The translations under genes and the position numbers were made by a program. Shown here piece by piece: positions 38,150-47,525 of a DNA stretch of 64,000 nucleotides; the stretch's first letter is position 1, and each line of letters begins with the position of its first letter. This stretch comes from Martinezella rhizogenes (GTDB taxonomy: Bacteria > Pseudomonadota > Alphaproteobacteria > Rhizobiales > Rhizobiaceae): contig NZ_SGNY01000002.1 in NCBI RefSeq assembly GCF_007002745.1, forward strand, positions 124,001-188,000, given 5' to 3'. Below the pieces are notes generated by a model, which searched no databases, had not been told where the DNA came from, and saw only the letters and a program-made list of their open reading frames with translations.

Positions 38150-41100
38150 TTACTGAAATTCGAAAATCTGCCGGAAGACACCCGGCGCGATCAGCGACAG
38201 CGGGTTGATGGTCAGCTTCGGCTGGTCCGTCTGGCCGGACAGTTTGAAGGTAATGCCGAGCAGTCCCCGGTCGCGGCCGTTGCCGAGGAAGATGCCGATG
38301 AAGGGCAACTCGCCAAACAGCCGGTTCAGGCCATAAGCGGGCATGAAGGTACCGGTCATGTCCATGCGGCCGCTCTGGTCCTTGAGCAACCCCTGGAACG
38401 TCGCGCCGATCTGTTCACCGCGCACCACGCCGTTTTCCACCGCAACCGAACCATTGACGTAAACCACGCGGGCAAAACCGCGCTGGAACTTCTCCGAGCT
38501 GACATCGATGTTGCGGCGAACCGCATTGTTGAGGCTTCTGCCATCTTCACCGGCGGGGGTGGCGACGATATCCTGCAATTTCGCTTCGTTGACCACGGCG
38601 AAATTGCGCAGGTCGAGCGAACCGCTCCAGTCGCTGCCATTGGCGGTCGTCAGCGCCAGATTGAGAAGACCGCCACGGATGCGGCTGTAGATATTGGCGA
38701 AACGGGCAAGCGAACCGGCATCACTGCTGGTCAGCGTCACGGTTCCCGTCGCGCCGCGATTGGTGGTCTGCGCCACCACCGCCTGGCCGTTGCCGGTGAC
38801 ACCGCGAAAATCGATCGAACGCACCTTGCCGTCGCGCACGCTGATATCGGAACTGACATTGGCGAGGATTTCGTCGTTGAAACCATAGACCTTGTCGAAC
38901 TGTGTCTTGATGGCAAGCGAGGGCTGCGAGCGCGACGTGCCATCACCGCCGCCGGAAGAACTGCGCAGTTTCGAAAGGAACGGCCGGACATCGGCGGATT
39001 TTCCCGAGGCGGTGATGATATAGCCGTTTTTGGAGGCCGCGACGGAAACGGCATAATTGTCGGAGGGCGACAGCTGCACACGGCTGAGATCGGCTGAAAT
39101 CAGCCCGTTCTTGCTGAAGGCGATATCGCCGGCGGCGCCGAAACCGTCCCCGTCGAGGGAAAAATCACTGATCGTCGTGCGGCCATCCACTGTCTCGGTG
39201 GTGAAAGCGGCTTTTGCCGGAATGCCGATACCCTTGCTCCAGCCAAGCCCCGGCAGAATGATCGACGCCCGGGTCAGATCAAGCTTGATGTCCTGCCGTT
39301 TCGGATCCGCACCATCAACTTCCAGCACCGTCGTGCCGCCAAGAACCGAGGACAGTTCCGGCGCAAGCTTGGCGACCTGCGTTTCGTTCAGGGTCGCCTT
39401 CAGCGACAGCGTTGAGGGGACATCGCCGTTCTTGCGCACCGGCTCCGTCATCTCGATATCCATCGGCACATCGTCCACACGGCCCTTGCCCTGAAGCTTG
39501 AGCTGCCGGTCGTTCAACGCCATGAAACCGTCCAGCGCCGTCACCTTGTGACCGGCAAAGGGCTTCGTCAGCGCCAGGTTCTTCAAATCGAGATCGGCCG
39601 TCCACACCGGCGGAGGCGGGTTCTGGCTGGACAGCAGGCCAACGGTCAGCTTCGCACTGGCCTTCACGTCACCGGTGAAATCTTCCGGTTTGAACTGCGT
39701 ATCCTTCAGCGCATTGATCGGCTTCAGCGTCGCAAGCTCGGCAACGGCGTCGGCAGAGCCGGAAACATTCAACTCGACATTTCCGAGCAGCGGCTTGTCA
39801 TAAACATTGGAGATGAGGAACCGGCTGTTCTCCAGCGCAAGCGACCGGTTGGACGGGAAATAGGATGTCGCCCGCTCGATGTCGACGGTCATGCCGCCGC
39901 CGACCATATTGAAATGTGCATCGACATCCCGAAGCGGCGGAATATCGCCCGTGGTGTTCAGCCGCGTATCGTCAATATCGAAGCGGATCTGCATTTCGCT
40001 CTCGCCGAGCACCAGCGGGCAGCCGGGACCGCACATCCGCCCCTGCGGAATGAAGATCGCAATCGAGCCATTGGTGACCGTGCCGCCATAAAGGTTGGTT
40101 ACCACCCACTCACGCGGCTTGTGCGCCATCCAGAACGGCCAGAGCTGCTTGACCGCCGTGGCCTCCATCTTCGGAATCTGGCCGCCAAAGCTGATTTCCG
40201 GCGAGCCTTCACCGAAGCGGACTTTCAGCGATCCCGCCATGTCTCCAAGCGGACCGGTAACGTAAAGCGCGGGAACGTCGAGCTGCTTTGTCGCCGCCGT
40301 AAATTGCCCATCCGCCTTCAGGCTGAAGGGAACCGGCTCCTCGCCCGAGGCTTCGGCCGAAGCAATTCCGTTGTCGACCCGGAGTGAAAGGCCGAAACCC
40401 TCCTCCGTATCGCGGATTTCACCGGTAACCGGTATAATCGTCCGTCCCAGCTCAAGCCGCGAATTGGCGATTACCAGGGTACTTTTTTCGAAATCATAGC
40501 GCGCATTGACGCTGCCGGCCGTGAAGGGCTGGGCTTCGCCACCAATCAGAAGCGTTCCGTTGCCCATGCCGACAGAAACTTCCAGCTGCGGCTCATGCCC
40601 TTCCGCAGCGCGCCGGGCGACGATGCTGACACCGGTCTTGACGTTTAGCCCCTCATGCAGATTGCCCTGCGGATCGAATTTTTCCAGAAACGGCCCGATA
40701 TCGAAACCGTCGATCCGCGCCTGAAAACCGTCGATCACGCCGCCGGACCCAGATGTCGTCAGCGAGAGACTGGCGATCTCGCCGTTAAACAGCGTCTCCC
40801 CGTCAAGCGAATATCCACCCTGCTGGTCGGGTGTGAGCGACAGCTCGCGTATCTCGATGGTGCGTGGTTTTCCAAGCTCGCCGGGCGGCAGATGCACCGA
40901 AACGCTGGAAATATCGATTTCCTCGGTCCCGCTGCTTAGGAAAGCCTGGGCAAGCTTGTCGAGTTGTCCGAAGGCAGCCTGCAATTGCTGCGGTACGGCG
41001 TCGAGCTTGATGCTGGAAAGATCAAAACCGTTACCCTTGGGCAAAAGTGCCGTGTCGAGCTCCATGCCATCGGCTTCGAGGCTCTGTACCGAGATGCGGC

Positions 41101-41533
41101 CGGTCAGCAGCGCAAGCGGATCAAGCGCCATGCCGATCGCCCGGGCCCTGCTCAGATGCTGGCCGGAATCCTTCTCGACGATATCCACATCCTCGGCCAC
41201 CAGCGCCAACCGCAGCCCGGTGGAGAACCTTATGGCCGAAGAGCCGATCCGGGCGCTGTAATGCGGTCCAAGCGCCCTCTCCAGCGCCTGTTGCGCCTGG
41301 CTGGAGAGCGTCTTGTCGATCGATCCCGTCTCGACGGAAAGAATGATGCCGCCGATGGACAGGAAGGCCAGCACGAAAAGAGCCGCGAAAATCTTGATAA
41401 AGGCGCGCAGCATGGAGCGCGGCGCCGGGCAATGCACGATGATGGGATCTTCGGCCTGTGCCGAAGGAAGATCGTGCAGGGCAATGATATCGCGCCTGCC
41501 GAACTTGACCTTTTCACCCCTGACTTCAGCCAT
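38150..41533 (-). CDS. AsmA-like/DUF3971 (YhdP-type) envelope protein
   Basis: 1127 aa. A cytoplasmic N terminus of about 40 residues is followed by one membrane helix (FIKIFAALFVLAFLSIGGIILSV) and a very long periplasmic region of repetitive beta-type sequence, as in AsmA/YhdP/TamB-like phospholipid-transport bridges. The C terminus FKLSGQTDQPKLTINPLSLIAPGVFRQIFEF is the typical AsmA-C ending. It likely helps carry lipids to the outer membrane or control envelope integrity. ATG 41533 has AGGGG upstream. Gene stands alone. Confidence 0.87.
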   Translation of the reverse strand: MAEVRGEKVKFGRRDIIALHDLPSAQAEDPIIVHCPAPRSMLRAFIKIFAALFVLAFLSIGGIILSVETGSIDKTLSSQAQQALERALGPHYSARIGSSAIRFSTGLRLALVAEDVDIVEKDSGQHLSRARAIGMALDPLALLTGRISVQSLEADGMELDTALLPKGNGFDLSSIKLDAVPQQLQAAFGQLDKLAQAFLSSGTEEIDISSVSVHLPPGELGKPRTIEIRELSLTPDQQGGYSLDGETLFNGEIASLSLTTSGSGGVIDGFQARIDGFDIGPFLEKFDPQGNLHEGLNVKTGVSIVARRAAEGHEPQLEVSVGMGNGTLLIGGEAQPFTAGSVNARYDFEKSTLVIANSRLELGRTIIPVTGEIRDTEEGFGLSLRVDNGIASAEASGEEPVPFSLKADGQFTAATKQLDVPALYVTGPLGDMAGSLKVRFGEGSPEISFGGQIPKMEATAVKQLWPFWMAHKPREWVVTNLYGGTVTNGSIAIFIPQGRMCGPGCPLVLGESEMQIRFDIDDTRLNTTGDIPPLRDVDAHFNMVGGGMTVDIERATSYFPSNRSLALENSRFLISNVYDKPLLGNVELNVSGSADAVAELATLKPINALKDTQFKPEDFTGDVKASAKLTVGLLSSQNPPPPVWTADLDLKNLALTKPFAGHKVTALDGFMALNDRQLKLQGKGRVDDVPMDIEMTEPVRKNGDVPSTLSLKATLNETQVAKLAPELSSVLGGTTVLEVDGADPKRQDIKLDLTRASIILPGLGWSKGIGIPAKAAFTTETVDGRTTISDFSLDGDGFGAAGDIAFSKNGLISADLSRVQLSPSDNYAVSVAASKNGYIITASGKSADVRPFLSKLRSSSGGGDGTSRSQPSLAIKTQFDKVYGFNDEILANVSSDISVRDGKVRSIDFRGVTGNGQAVVAQTTNRGATGTVTLTSSDAGSLARFANIYSRIRGGLLNLALTTANGSDWSGSLDLRNFAVVNEAKLQDIVATPAGEDGRSLNNAVRRNIDVSSEKFQRGFARVVYVNGSVAVENGVVRGEQIGATFQGLLKDQSGRMDMTGTFMPAYGLNRLFGELPFIGIFLGNGRDRGLLGITFKLSGQTDQPKLTINPLSLIAPGVFRQIFEFQ

Positions 41534-41580
41534 ACGCCCGTGCTTGCCCCTGAATAGCTTTTGTTTCGCCGCAACACCGG

Positions 41581-41696
41581 AGCGGGATGGCGAAAAGTGT
41601 AAGCGGTTTTCGTCTGGAATCCCGCTTTAATTCTTTAATCCAGATCACGATTGAGATTTCGGACCGATTAGACCTGAAATCTCAATCGTGATCTGG
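41581..41696. repeat. Composite palindromes in the AsmA-like/bcp divergent region
   Basis: First part: AGCGGGAT ... AATCCCGCT (41581-41626), related in its core (AAAAGTGT-AAGCGGTTTTCGTC) to the 100-bp element. Second part: a perfect 21-bp inverted repeat, CCAGATCACGATTGAGATTTC at 41640-41660 against 41676-41696, around a 15-nt loop. No T tract follows either arm. Confidence 0.85.
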
Positions 41697-41768
41697 ACGA
41701 CGCGCGGTTTCGCTATATATCAAATGTGGCGACTTTCACTCAACATCCCGGCGAAAGAAAGGTAGATT

Positions 41769-42236
41769 ATGACAGACTTGACGATTGGCAGCCCGGCTCC
41801 GGATTTTACTTTGCCCCGTAACGGTGAAGGAACGGTGACATTGTCCAAACTTCAAGGCAAGGCCGTCATTCTCTATTTCTATCCGAAGGACGATACTTCG
41901 GGTTGCACCGCAGAAGCGATCGACTTCAGCGCGCTGGGCGGCGAATTTGAAGCCGCCAACGCCGTCGTCATCGGCATTTCGCCGGACAGTGTCAAAAGCC
42001 ACGACAAATTTGCCGCCAAACACGCGCTTTCCGTCATGCTGGCCTCCGACGAGGACCGCAAGGCTCTCGAAGCCTATGGCGTCTGGAAGGAAAAGAGCAT
42101 GTATGGCAAGAAATACATGGGTGTGGAACGCACCACCGTCCTCGTCGCACCGGACGGCACAATCGCGGAAATCTGGAACAAGGTGAAGGTTGCAGGCCAC
42201 GCGCAGGCCGTTCTCGAGGCTGCAAAAAAGCTCTGA
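41769..42236 (+). CDS. bcp: Thioredoxin-dependent peroxiredoxin, Bcp/PrxQ type
   Basis: 155 aa thiol peroxidase reducing H2O2 and organic peroxides. Peroxidatic Cys lies in DTSGCTAEAIDFS; the second cysteine found five residues later in many Bcp proteins is replaced (Ile), so it is a one-Cys or atypical form at this site. C-terminal ERTTVLVAPDGTIAEIW is typical. ATG 41769 follows AAGGTAG. A DUF455 ferritin-like gene begins 17 bp later, so co-transcription is likely. Confidence 0.93.
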   Translation: MTDLTIGSPAPDFTLPRNGEGTVTLSKLQGKAVILYFYPKDDTSGCTAEAIDFSALGGEFEAANAVVIGISPDSVKSHDKFAAKHALSVMLASDEDRKALEAYGVWKEKSMYGKKYMGVERTTVLVAPDGTIAEIWNKVKVAGHAQAVLEAAKKL

Positions 42237-42253
42237 AAAAAAACGGATCTTAT

Positions 42254-43081
42254 GTGACGCCCCCGTTAAAAATCATCTCGCTGCGCGGCGGAGCGACGGA
42301 TGCCATTGCGAGCGCCGATCTCGACCGTAAAACCGCGCTGGCACAGGAAACGGCGACACGGTGGTTCGAGCGTCGGCTGTCGTTGCGCTCTCCGCTCGAT
42401 CCGCCCTTGCCCGAACGTCCGGGCAGACCGGAGAAGCCGGAACTCGTGCCGCCGACCGCCGTCGAGCGCCGCTCGCTTCACACCGTAAAGGGCCGCATCG
42501 CCCTGCTGCATGCCATCGCCCATATCGAACTCAACGCCGTCGATCTCGCGCTCGACATCGTTGCCCGTTATACAAGCGAACCGGTGCCGCACTCCTTTTT
42601 CGACGGCTGGATGCAGGTCGCCTTCGAGGAGGCGAAACATTTCCGGCTGGTGCGCGACCGGCTCAGAAACCTCGGGGCGGATTATGGCGATCTGCCCGCC
42701 CATGACGGGCTGTGGCAGGCGGCGCATTCCACCCGCAACGACCTGACCGCGCGGCTGGCCGTCGTGCCGCTCATTCTGGAGGCGCGCGGACTGGACGTTA
42801 CCCCTTCCCTGCAGGCCAGGATGCGGGAAACCGGCGATCTCGAAAGCGCTGCCGTTCTCGATGTCATCTATAACGACGAAAAGGGCCATGTCGCCATCGG
42901 CGCCAAATGGTTCCGGTTCCTGTGCGCCCGTGAAAAGAAGGATCCGGCTGCAACCTTCAGACAACTGGTGCGTGCCAATTTCCGCGGCCCCCTGAAACCG
43001 CCCTTCAACGACCTCGCCCGTGCCGAGGCCGGCCTGACACCGTCCTTTTATCGCTCGCTGACCTCCGTCAGCCACAGCTAA
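42254..43081 (+). CDS. DUF455 ferritin-like protein
   Basis: 275 aa. Four-helix ferritin-like di-iron candidate: ligand-type motifs HAIAHIELNAVDLALDI, VAFEEAKHFRLV, and DVIYNDEKGHVAIG supply Glu/His pairs on separate helices. Function unknown; related to MiaE-like oxygenases. GTG start at 42254; no in-frame ATG is near. Follows bcp closely, suggesting a link to oxidative stress. Confidence 0.85.
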   Translation: MTPPLKIISLRGGATDAIASADLDRKTALAQETATRWFERRLSLRSPLDPPLPERPGRPEKPELVPPTAVERRSLHTVKGRIALLHAIAHIELNAVDLALDIVARYTSEPVPHSFFDGWMQVAFEEAKHFRLVRDRLRNLGADYGDLPAHDGLWQAAHSTRNDLTARLAVVPLILEARGLDVTPSLQARMRETGDLESAAVLDVIYNDEKGHVAIGAKWFRFLCAREKKDPAATFRQLVRANFRGPLKPPFNDLARAEAGLTPSFYRSLTSVSHS

Positions 43082-43192
43082 AACCGCACCAGGCAACACG
43101 GCACAAGCGCAGATAGATGCTTCCGGCAAAACTTCGTTAACCTTAACGAATTATGATTTCCTGTGAGAAATCGGCCAGTCCGGAGAGAGATT

Positions 43193-44491
43193 TTGACTGA
43201 TACAGCGGAAAACCGGGTATTCGGCAAAAAGCGGCCGCAGCACGTCCTCATACTGGCGAGCGGCGAAAAAGTTCGGCACATGACCATTCGGCCGTGGATG
43301 GCCGCCCTTGCCGGCTGCACCATTGGCCTGTTTTCGCTCGGCTATCTCGGCGCTACCGGCTACCTCATCCTGCGTGACGACCTGATCGGTGCGACCATGG
43401 CGCGCCAGACCCGCATGCAGAACGATTATGAAGACCGTATCGCAGCACTGAGGGCGCAGGTGGACCGGGTCACCTCCCGGCAATTGCTCGACCAGCAGGT
43501 CGTTGAAAAGAAAGTGGAAAAGCTACTGGAACAGCAGGCGGCGCTGACCTCCAGGCACGGGCGAATGAGCGAGTTGCTGGAGCGCGCCGAAAATTCCGGC
43601 GTCGCCGCCACACCCGCCACGCCCTCTTCCCTTTCAAACGCCATGGCGCCGGAAAAACGCGCCGATCTGACGGGCGGCCTGTCGGCAATCGAAAAGCTTA
43701 TGGCGCCGCGCAAGCCGCAGCCGGAAACCCCCGCCGCAACCGACAGACGCGCCGCTTACGTGCCTCAGTCCGGCGAAACACCCTCGGACCGGGCCGATCG
43801 GGTGTTTTCCAAAGTGACCATTTCGTTGAAGGATATCGAGCGCCAGCAGATATCGCGCATTGCCAGATTGACCAACGACGCCGAAGACAAGGCAAGCGCG
43901 ATGCAGGACATCATCCGGCAGGCCGGATTGAAAATCGACGAAAGCGGCACGGACGATATTGGCGGCCCCTATGCGGCGCCCGAACGCAGCGAAACTGACC
44001 CGTTCAACCTGTCGCTGAACAATCTCGACAATGCGCTGAACCGGCTGGACATCGTCAAGGAAACCGCAACCGCCCTGCCCTTCGGCAACCCCGCTCCCGG
44101 CAGGACGATCACCAGCCGCTTCGGCAATCGCATTGATCCGTTTCTCGGGCGGCCGGCTCTGCATACCGGCATCGATTTTCGTGCCGAAACCGGCGCCGAC
44201 GTCAAGGCCACTGGGGCGGGCAAGGTAACAGTAGCGGAAAATTCCGGCGGTTACGGCAATATGGTCGAGATCGATCACGGTCAGGGCGTCTCGACGCGAT
44301 TCGGCCATCTCTCCGCAATCCTCGTCAGGGCCGGCGACAAGGTGGAGGCCGGCGACATCATCGGCCGCGCCGGCAGCACCGGCCGTTCGACCGGTCCACA
44401 TGTGCATTACGAGGTGCGCCGCAACGATACGCCGGTCGATCCGATGCGGTTCCTGATCGCCGGTGCCGAGCTTAAAACCTATTTAAAATGA
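43193..44491 (+). CDS. M23-family (LytM/NlpD-like) murein endopeptidase
   Basis: About 432 aa. A membrane anchor lies at about residues 37-60 (WMAALAGCTIGLFSLGYLGATGYLIL), then a coiled coil (about 70-125), a linker, and a C-terminal M23 domain with HTGIDFRAETGADVKATGAGKV and the HVHYEV ligand motif. Cuts or regulates peptidoglycan cross-bridges during growth or division. TTG at 43193, after GGAGAGA, is the best start; a GTG at 43163 is possible. Confidence 0.86.
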   Translation: MTDTAENRVFGKKRPQHVLILASGEKVRHMTIRPWMAALAGCTIGLFSLGYLGATGYLILRDDLIGATMARQTRMQNDYEDRIAALRAQVDRVTSRQLLDQQVVEKKVEKLLEQQAALTSRHGRMSELLERAENSGVAATPATPSSLSNAMAPEKRADLTGGLSAIEKLMAPRKPQPETPAATDRRAAYVPQSGETPSDRADRVFSKVTISLKDIERQQISRIARLTNDAEDKASAMQDIIRQAGLKIDESGTDDIGGPYAAPERSETDPFNLSLNNLDNALNRLDIVKETATALPFGNPAPGRTITSRFGNRIDPFLGRPALHTGIDFRAETGADVKATGAGKVTVAENSGGYGNMVEIDHGQGVSTRFGHLSAILVRAGDKVEAGDIIGRAGSTGRSTGPHVHYEVRRNDTPVDPMRFLIAGAELKTYLK

Positions 44492-44710
44492 CGCCCCAGA
44501 TTTAACGCTTTTTTTGCGCTTTTTACGATAAATCGCACGAAACTGCGCCACGGGCTGAAAAGCCTCGTCAGAACCGCGACGTTTCGCGTGCTTTTCCCGT
44601 TGTTTCCTTGACTTTCCGGCAATTTGGGCATATCCCCGCGCCAAGTCTTTGCAAGTGTCGCAGCGGCACGCAGGTGTTCTTACCGAACCAGAACGGAAAA
44701 AGTTCTTCCT

Positions 44711-46210
44711 TTGACAACATTCTCTGATCTTGGCCTGAGCCAAAAAGTTCTTTCCGCTATTGCAGATGCCGGCTACACGACGCCGACACCCATTCAGGCC
44801 GGCGCCATTCCGCCCGCACTGGAAAAGCGTGATATCTGCGGTATCGCACAGACCGGCACGGGCAAAACCGCGTCCTTCGTGCTGCCGATGCTCACCCTGC
44901 TCGAAAAGGGTCGCGCCCGCGCCAGAATGCCGCGCACGCTGATCCTTGAGCCCACCCGTGAGCTTGCGGCGCAGGTGGCCGAGAATTTCGAGAAATATGG
45001 CAAGAATCACAAGCTGAACGTCGCCCTGCTTATCGGCGGCGTGTCGTTCGAAGATCAGGATCGCAAGCTCGAGCGTGGTGCCGATGTTCTCATCTGCACC
45101 CCCGGCCGCCTTCTTGACCATTGCGAGCGCGGCAAGCTGTTGATGACCGGCGTTGAAATCCTCGTCATCGACGAAGCCGACCGCATGCTGGACATGGGCT
45201 TCATTCCCGATATCGAACGTATCGTGAAGATGATTCCCTTTACCCGGCAAACGCTGTTCTTTTCGGCCACCATGCCGCCGGAAATCCAGAAGCTGGCCGA
45301 CCGCTTCCTTCAGAACCCGGAACGCATCGAGGTCGCCAAGCCCTCCTCCACCGCGAAAACCGTTACGCAGAACATCGTCGCTGCGCATAACAAGGACTAT
45401 GAGAAGCGCGCTGTCCTGCGCGATCTCGTCCGCGCCGAAGAGGCCGAACTCAAGAACGCGATCATTTTCTGCAATCGCAAGAAAGATGTCGCCGACCTGT
45501 TCCGTTCGCTTGACCGTCACGGCTTTTCCGTCGGCGCGCTGCATGGCGACATGGACCAGCGTTCGCGCACCACGATGCTGCAGAACTTCAGGGATGGTAA
45601 TCTGACGCTGCTCGTCGCCTCCGACGTTGCGGCGCGCGGACTTGATATCCCCGATGTCAGCCACGTCTTCAACTTCGACGTTCCCATTCATGCCGAAGAC
45701 TATGTCCACCGCATTGGCCGCACCGGCCGTGCGGGCCGTTCGGGCAAGGCCTTTACCATCGTCACCAGAAATGACGCTAAATATCTCGACGCGATCGAAA
45801 AGCTGATCGGCGAAAAGATCGAGTGGCTGAATGGCGACCTCTCCTCGCTGCCCGCACCCATGGAAAGCTTTGAAAGCAATTCCGGCCGCCGGGGCAACAA
45901 GGAACGGGGTGGCAGGGGTCGCGACAGGAACCGTCGCGATGCGGCTCCGGTCGAAAACATTAATCAGGATGCACAATCCGCTGCGGTTACCGAGATCGTG
46001 GCTCACGGAGACGACAAGGTGAAAGCAGAACGCAGACCGGAAAAGACCCCGCGCAATTCCGACCGCAACATCCGTAATCCGCTGCACGCCAATGACGACA
46101 ACCGCGAGCGCCGCCGCCACTATCGCGACCATGATGACGGCCCGACCCCGGTCGGCTTCGGCGACGACATTCCCGCCTTCATGCTGATCGTCGCCAACGC
46201 CAAGGGCTGA
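44711..46210 (+). CDS. DEAD-box RNA helicase, RhlE-like
   Basis: 499 aa. Contains AQTGTGKT, PTRELA, TPGRLLD, DEAD, SAT, and HRIGRTGRAG in order, then a basic Arg/Gly/Asn-rich C-terminal tail (about residues 390-490). TTG at 44711 gives the usual L/M-TTFSDLGLSQKVLSAI start; the frame runs upstream to 44624 without similarity. Remodels RNA in ribosome assembly or cold adaptation. Confidence 0.93.
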   Translation: MTTFSDLGLSQKVLSAIADAGYTTPTPIQAGAIPPALEKRDICGIAQTGTGKTASFVLPMLTLLEKGRARARMPRTLILEPTRELAAQVAENFEKYGKNHKLNVALLIGGVSFEDQDRKLERGADVLICTPGRLLDHCERGKLLMTGVEILVIDEADRMLDMGFIPDIERIVKMIPFTRQTLFFSATMPPEIQKLADRFLQNPERIEVAKPSSTAKTVTQNIVAAHNKDYEKRAVLRDLVRAEEAELKNAIIFCNRKKDVADLFRSLDRHGFSVGALHGDMDQRSRTTMLQNFRDGNLTLLVASDVAARGLDIPDVSHVFNFDVPIHAEDYVHRIGRTGRAGRSGKAFTIVTRNDAKYLDAIEKLIGEKIEWLNGDLSSLPAPMESFESNSGRRGNKERGGRGRDRNRRDAAPVENINQDAQSAAVTEIVAHGDDKVKAERRPEKTPRNSDRNIRNPLHANDDNRERRRHYRDHDDGPTPVGFGDDIPAFMLIVANAKG

Positions 46211-46223
46211 GGCCAGTACCAAT

Positions 46224-46640
46224 ATGACGCCGACAATCAAACCAGGGCTCGATTTTCCGGGTGTCGGCGTAGGCCTTGCGATATTGCGCGATGGCCAGTT
46301 GCTTCTCTGCCGGCGCTTGAAAGCGCCGGAAGCCGGATACTGGAGTATTCCGGGCGGCAAGGTTGATCACCTCGAATCCTCCCTCGCCGCAGCACGGCGA
46401 GAGGCCGAAGAAGAGACCGGGCTGACCATCGGCAAGGTCGAATTTCTCTGTCACAGTGAATATATCGATACCGAAGAGCGGCACCATTGGGTGTCGCTGA
46501 TCTTCGTCGCCCGCGATACCCGTGGCGAGCCGGCACTGACCGAACCGGACAAGCTTTCCGATATTGGCTGGTTTTATCCCGACAATCTTCCTGCACCCAT
46601 TTCCGCCTTCGCGAAGGACGCGCTGGCCGCCCTGAAATGA
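46224..46640 (+). CDS. Nudix hydrolase (MutT/ADP-ribose pyrophosphatase-like)
   Basis: 138 aa. The Nudix box reads GGKVDHLESSLAAARREAEEETGL, with both catalytic glutamates. Hydrolyses a nucleoside diphosphate derivative; exact substrate unknown. Starts 13 bp after the helicase gene and is likely co-transcribed. Confidence 0.92.
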   Translation: MTPTIKPGLDFPGVGVGLAILRDGQLLLCRRLKAPEAGYWSIPGGKVDHLESSLAAARREAEEETGLTIGKVEFLCHSEYIDTEERHHWVSLIFVARDTRGEPALTEPDKLSDIGWFYPDNLPAPISAFAKDALAALK

Positions 46641-46849
46641 AGCCGAATAAGGGACCGGCAAGTGCGACGGTTGCCGCAGGCCGGGCATCTTTCAAATCTG
46701 GAACGGGTGCGTCGAAAAAGGCGGAAGCCTCTCCTGCCTGCAATGAAGGCAAGCCGGCAGAGCGATTTCTTTTCGGCAAATATAATAATAAGAGAACAGC
46801 TTTGCGTGAAGCTTTTCAGATTCAATTTTAAATTGCTTAAATTAGCTTT

Positions 46850-46992
46850 ATGTAAAAAACCGCCCCAGTTTCCCGAAGCGGTTTATACGTAATGAAAATA
46901 ATAGAATATAGAATGTAATATAGTCTGGCAGTGCTTATAATCGGAACACTTTCCGAGGCTGGTTACAGCCAATTTCAGTCGTCCCCTGAAAC
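46850..46992 (-). ncRNA. Candidate trans-acting small RNA, about 143 nt
   Basis: Leftward unit with all parts of an sRNA gene. A promoter lies just upstream, predicting a start near 46992. The transcript would then form TTTCAG/CTGAAA (46973-46991), GGCTG-TAAC-CAGCC (46957-46970) and CGGAA-AGTG-TTCCG (46942-46955). A 57-nt A/U-rich single-stranded stretch follows, then a terminator hairpin with a six-U tract. No open frame of note lies within it. Not recognised as a named family. Confidence 0.55.
46854..46884 (-). terminator. Leftward rho-independent terminator
   Basis: On the minus strand, AAACCGC pairs with GCGGTTT and TTTTTT continues the 3' arm (the A run 46854-46859 on the + strand). No T tract follows in the + direction, so it serves a leftward transcript. 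Confidence 0.7.
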
Positions 46993-46998
46993 ACGTAT

Positions 46999-47027
46999 AT
47001 CTAAGCTAAACATTTACTTTCCGTCAA
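46999..47027 (-). promoter_or_regulatory. Putative sigma-70 promoter of the small RNA
   Basis: Minus-strand TTGACG (47027-47022), a 17-bp spacer, and TTAGAT (47004-46999). Near-consensus for this group. Confidence 0.55.
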
Positions 47028-47525
47028 GCAAATCTTCTCGCAAATGCGAAAAAAGACACGAAGAAAAATTGACGGAGAGCTAAAAAACTAATTTTTTTCT
47101 TTTAATATCAATAATTTAAATATATGAAAATAAAATGTGCACTTTTCACGGCTGCACTTTAAAGGGCAAAACAGCGCACAAGCCATTGCTAAACTGTGCT
47201 TATACGCATCGCGTGTTACAGTTTTATAAAGTAAAAATCCTCTCAACAAGTAATGGAGATACTTCTCCCGTCACGCTTTTCACAAGCGACTTGTCGATCA
47301 GCAAAAATGAATCCGCAATCAAGACAGTAGCGCACAATCATATTGGATAGCAGCAACTACAACGTGTCTTTAGGCCCGGTTTGCTTGAATCGGACAACTG
47401 GCGATCAAAACCGCTGCCTCGTGCACCGCGATATGCGATTATGCTGGGGTTCCGGCGATTTTTCCTTTGGAAAACCGTTTGTTGCCGATAAACATCAAGC
47501 GGGACAACAGGATTTCGCTCACGTC

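Larger units (their letters stand above)
46641..47525. other. 885-bp AT-rich intergenic region
   Basis: AT content is clearly above the surrounding genes, with A/T runs at 47080-47135. No protein frame with a ribosome site was found; the frame continuing from the Nudix end (46637-46831) has low-complexity sequence and is doubtful. Positions 46850-46992 look like a leftward small RNA gene. Nothing clear was seen in 47028-47525. Confidence 0.6.

Noticed and set aside
44483-46360. 625-codon leftward frame opposite the helicase
   Set aside because: It is the antisense of the DEAD-box gene; codon-position bias and motifs belong to the + strand.
46637-46831. 64-codon frame overlapping the Nudix stop (ATGA)
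   Set aside because: Coupling is suggestive, but the sequence is low-complexity and runs into AT-rich DNA with no family features.
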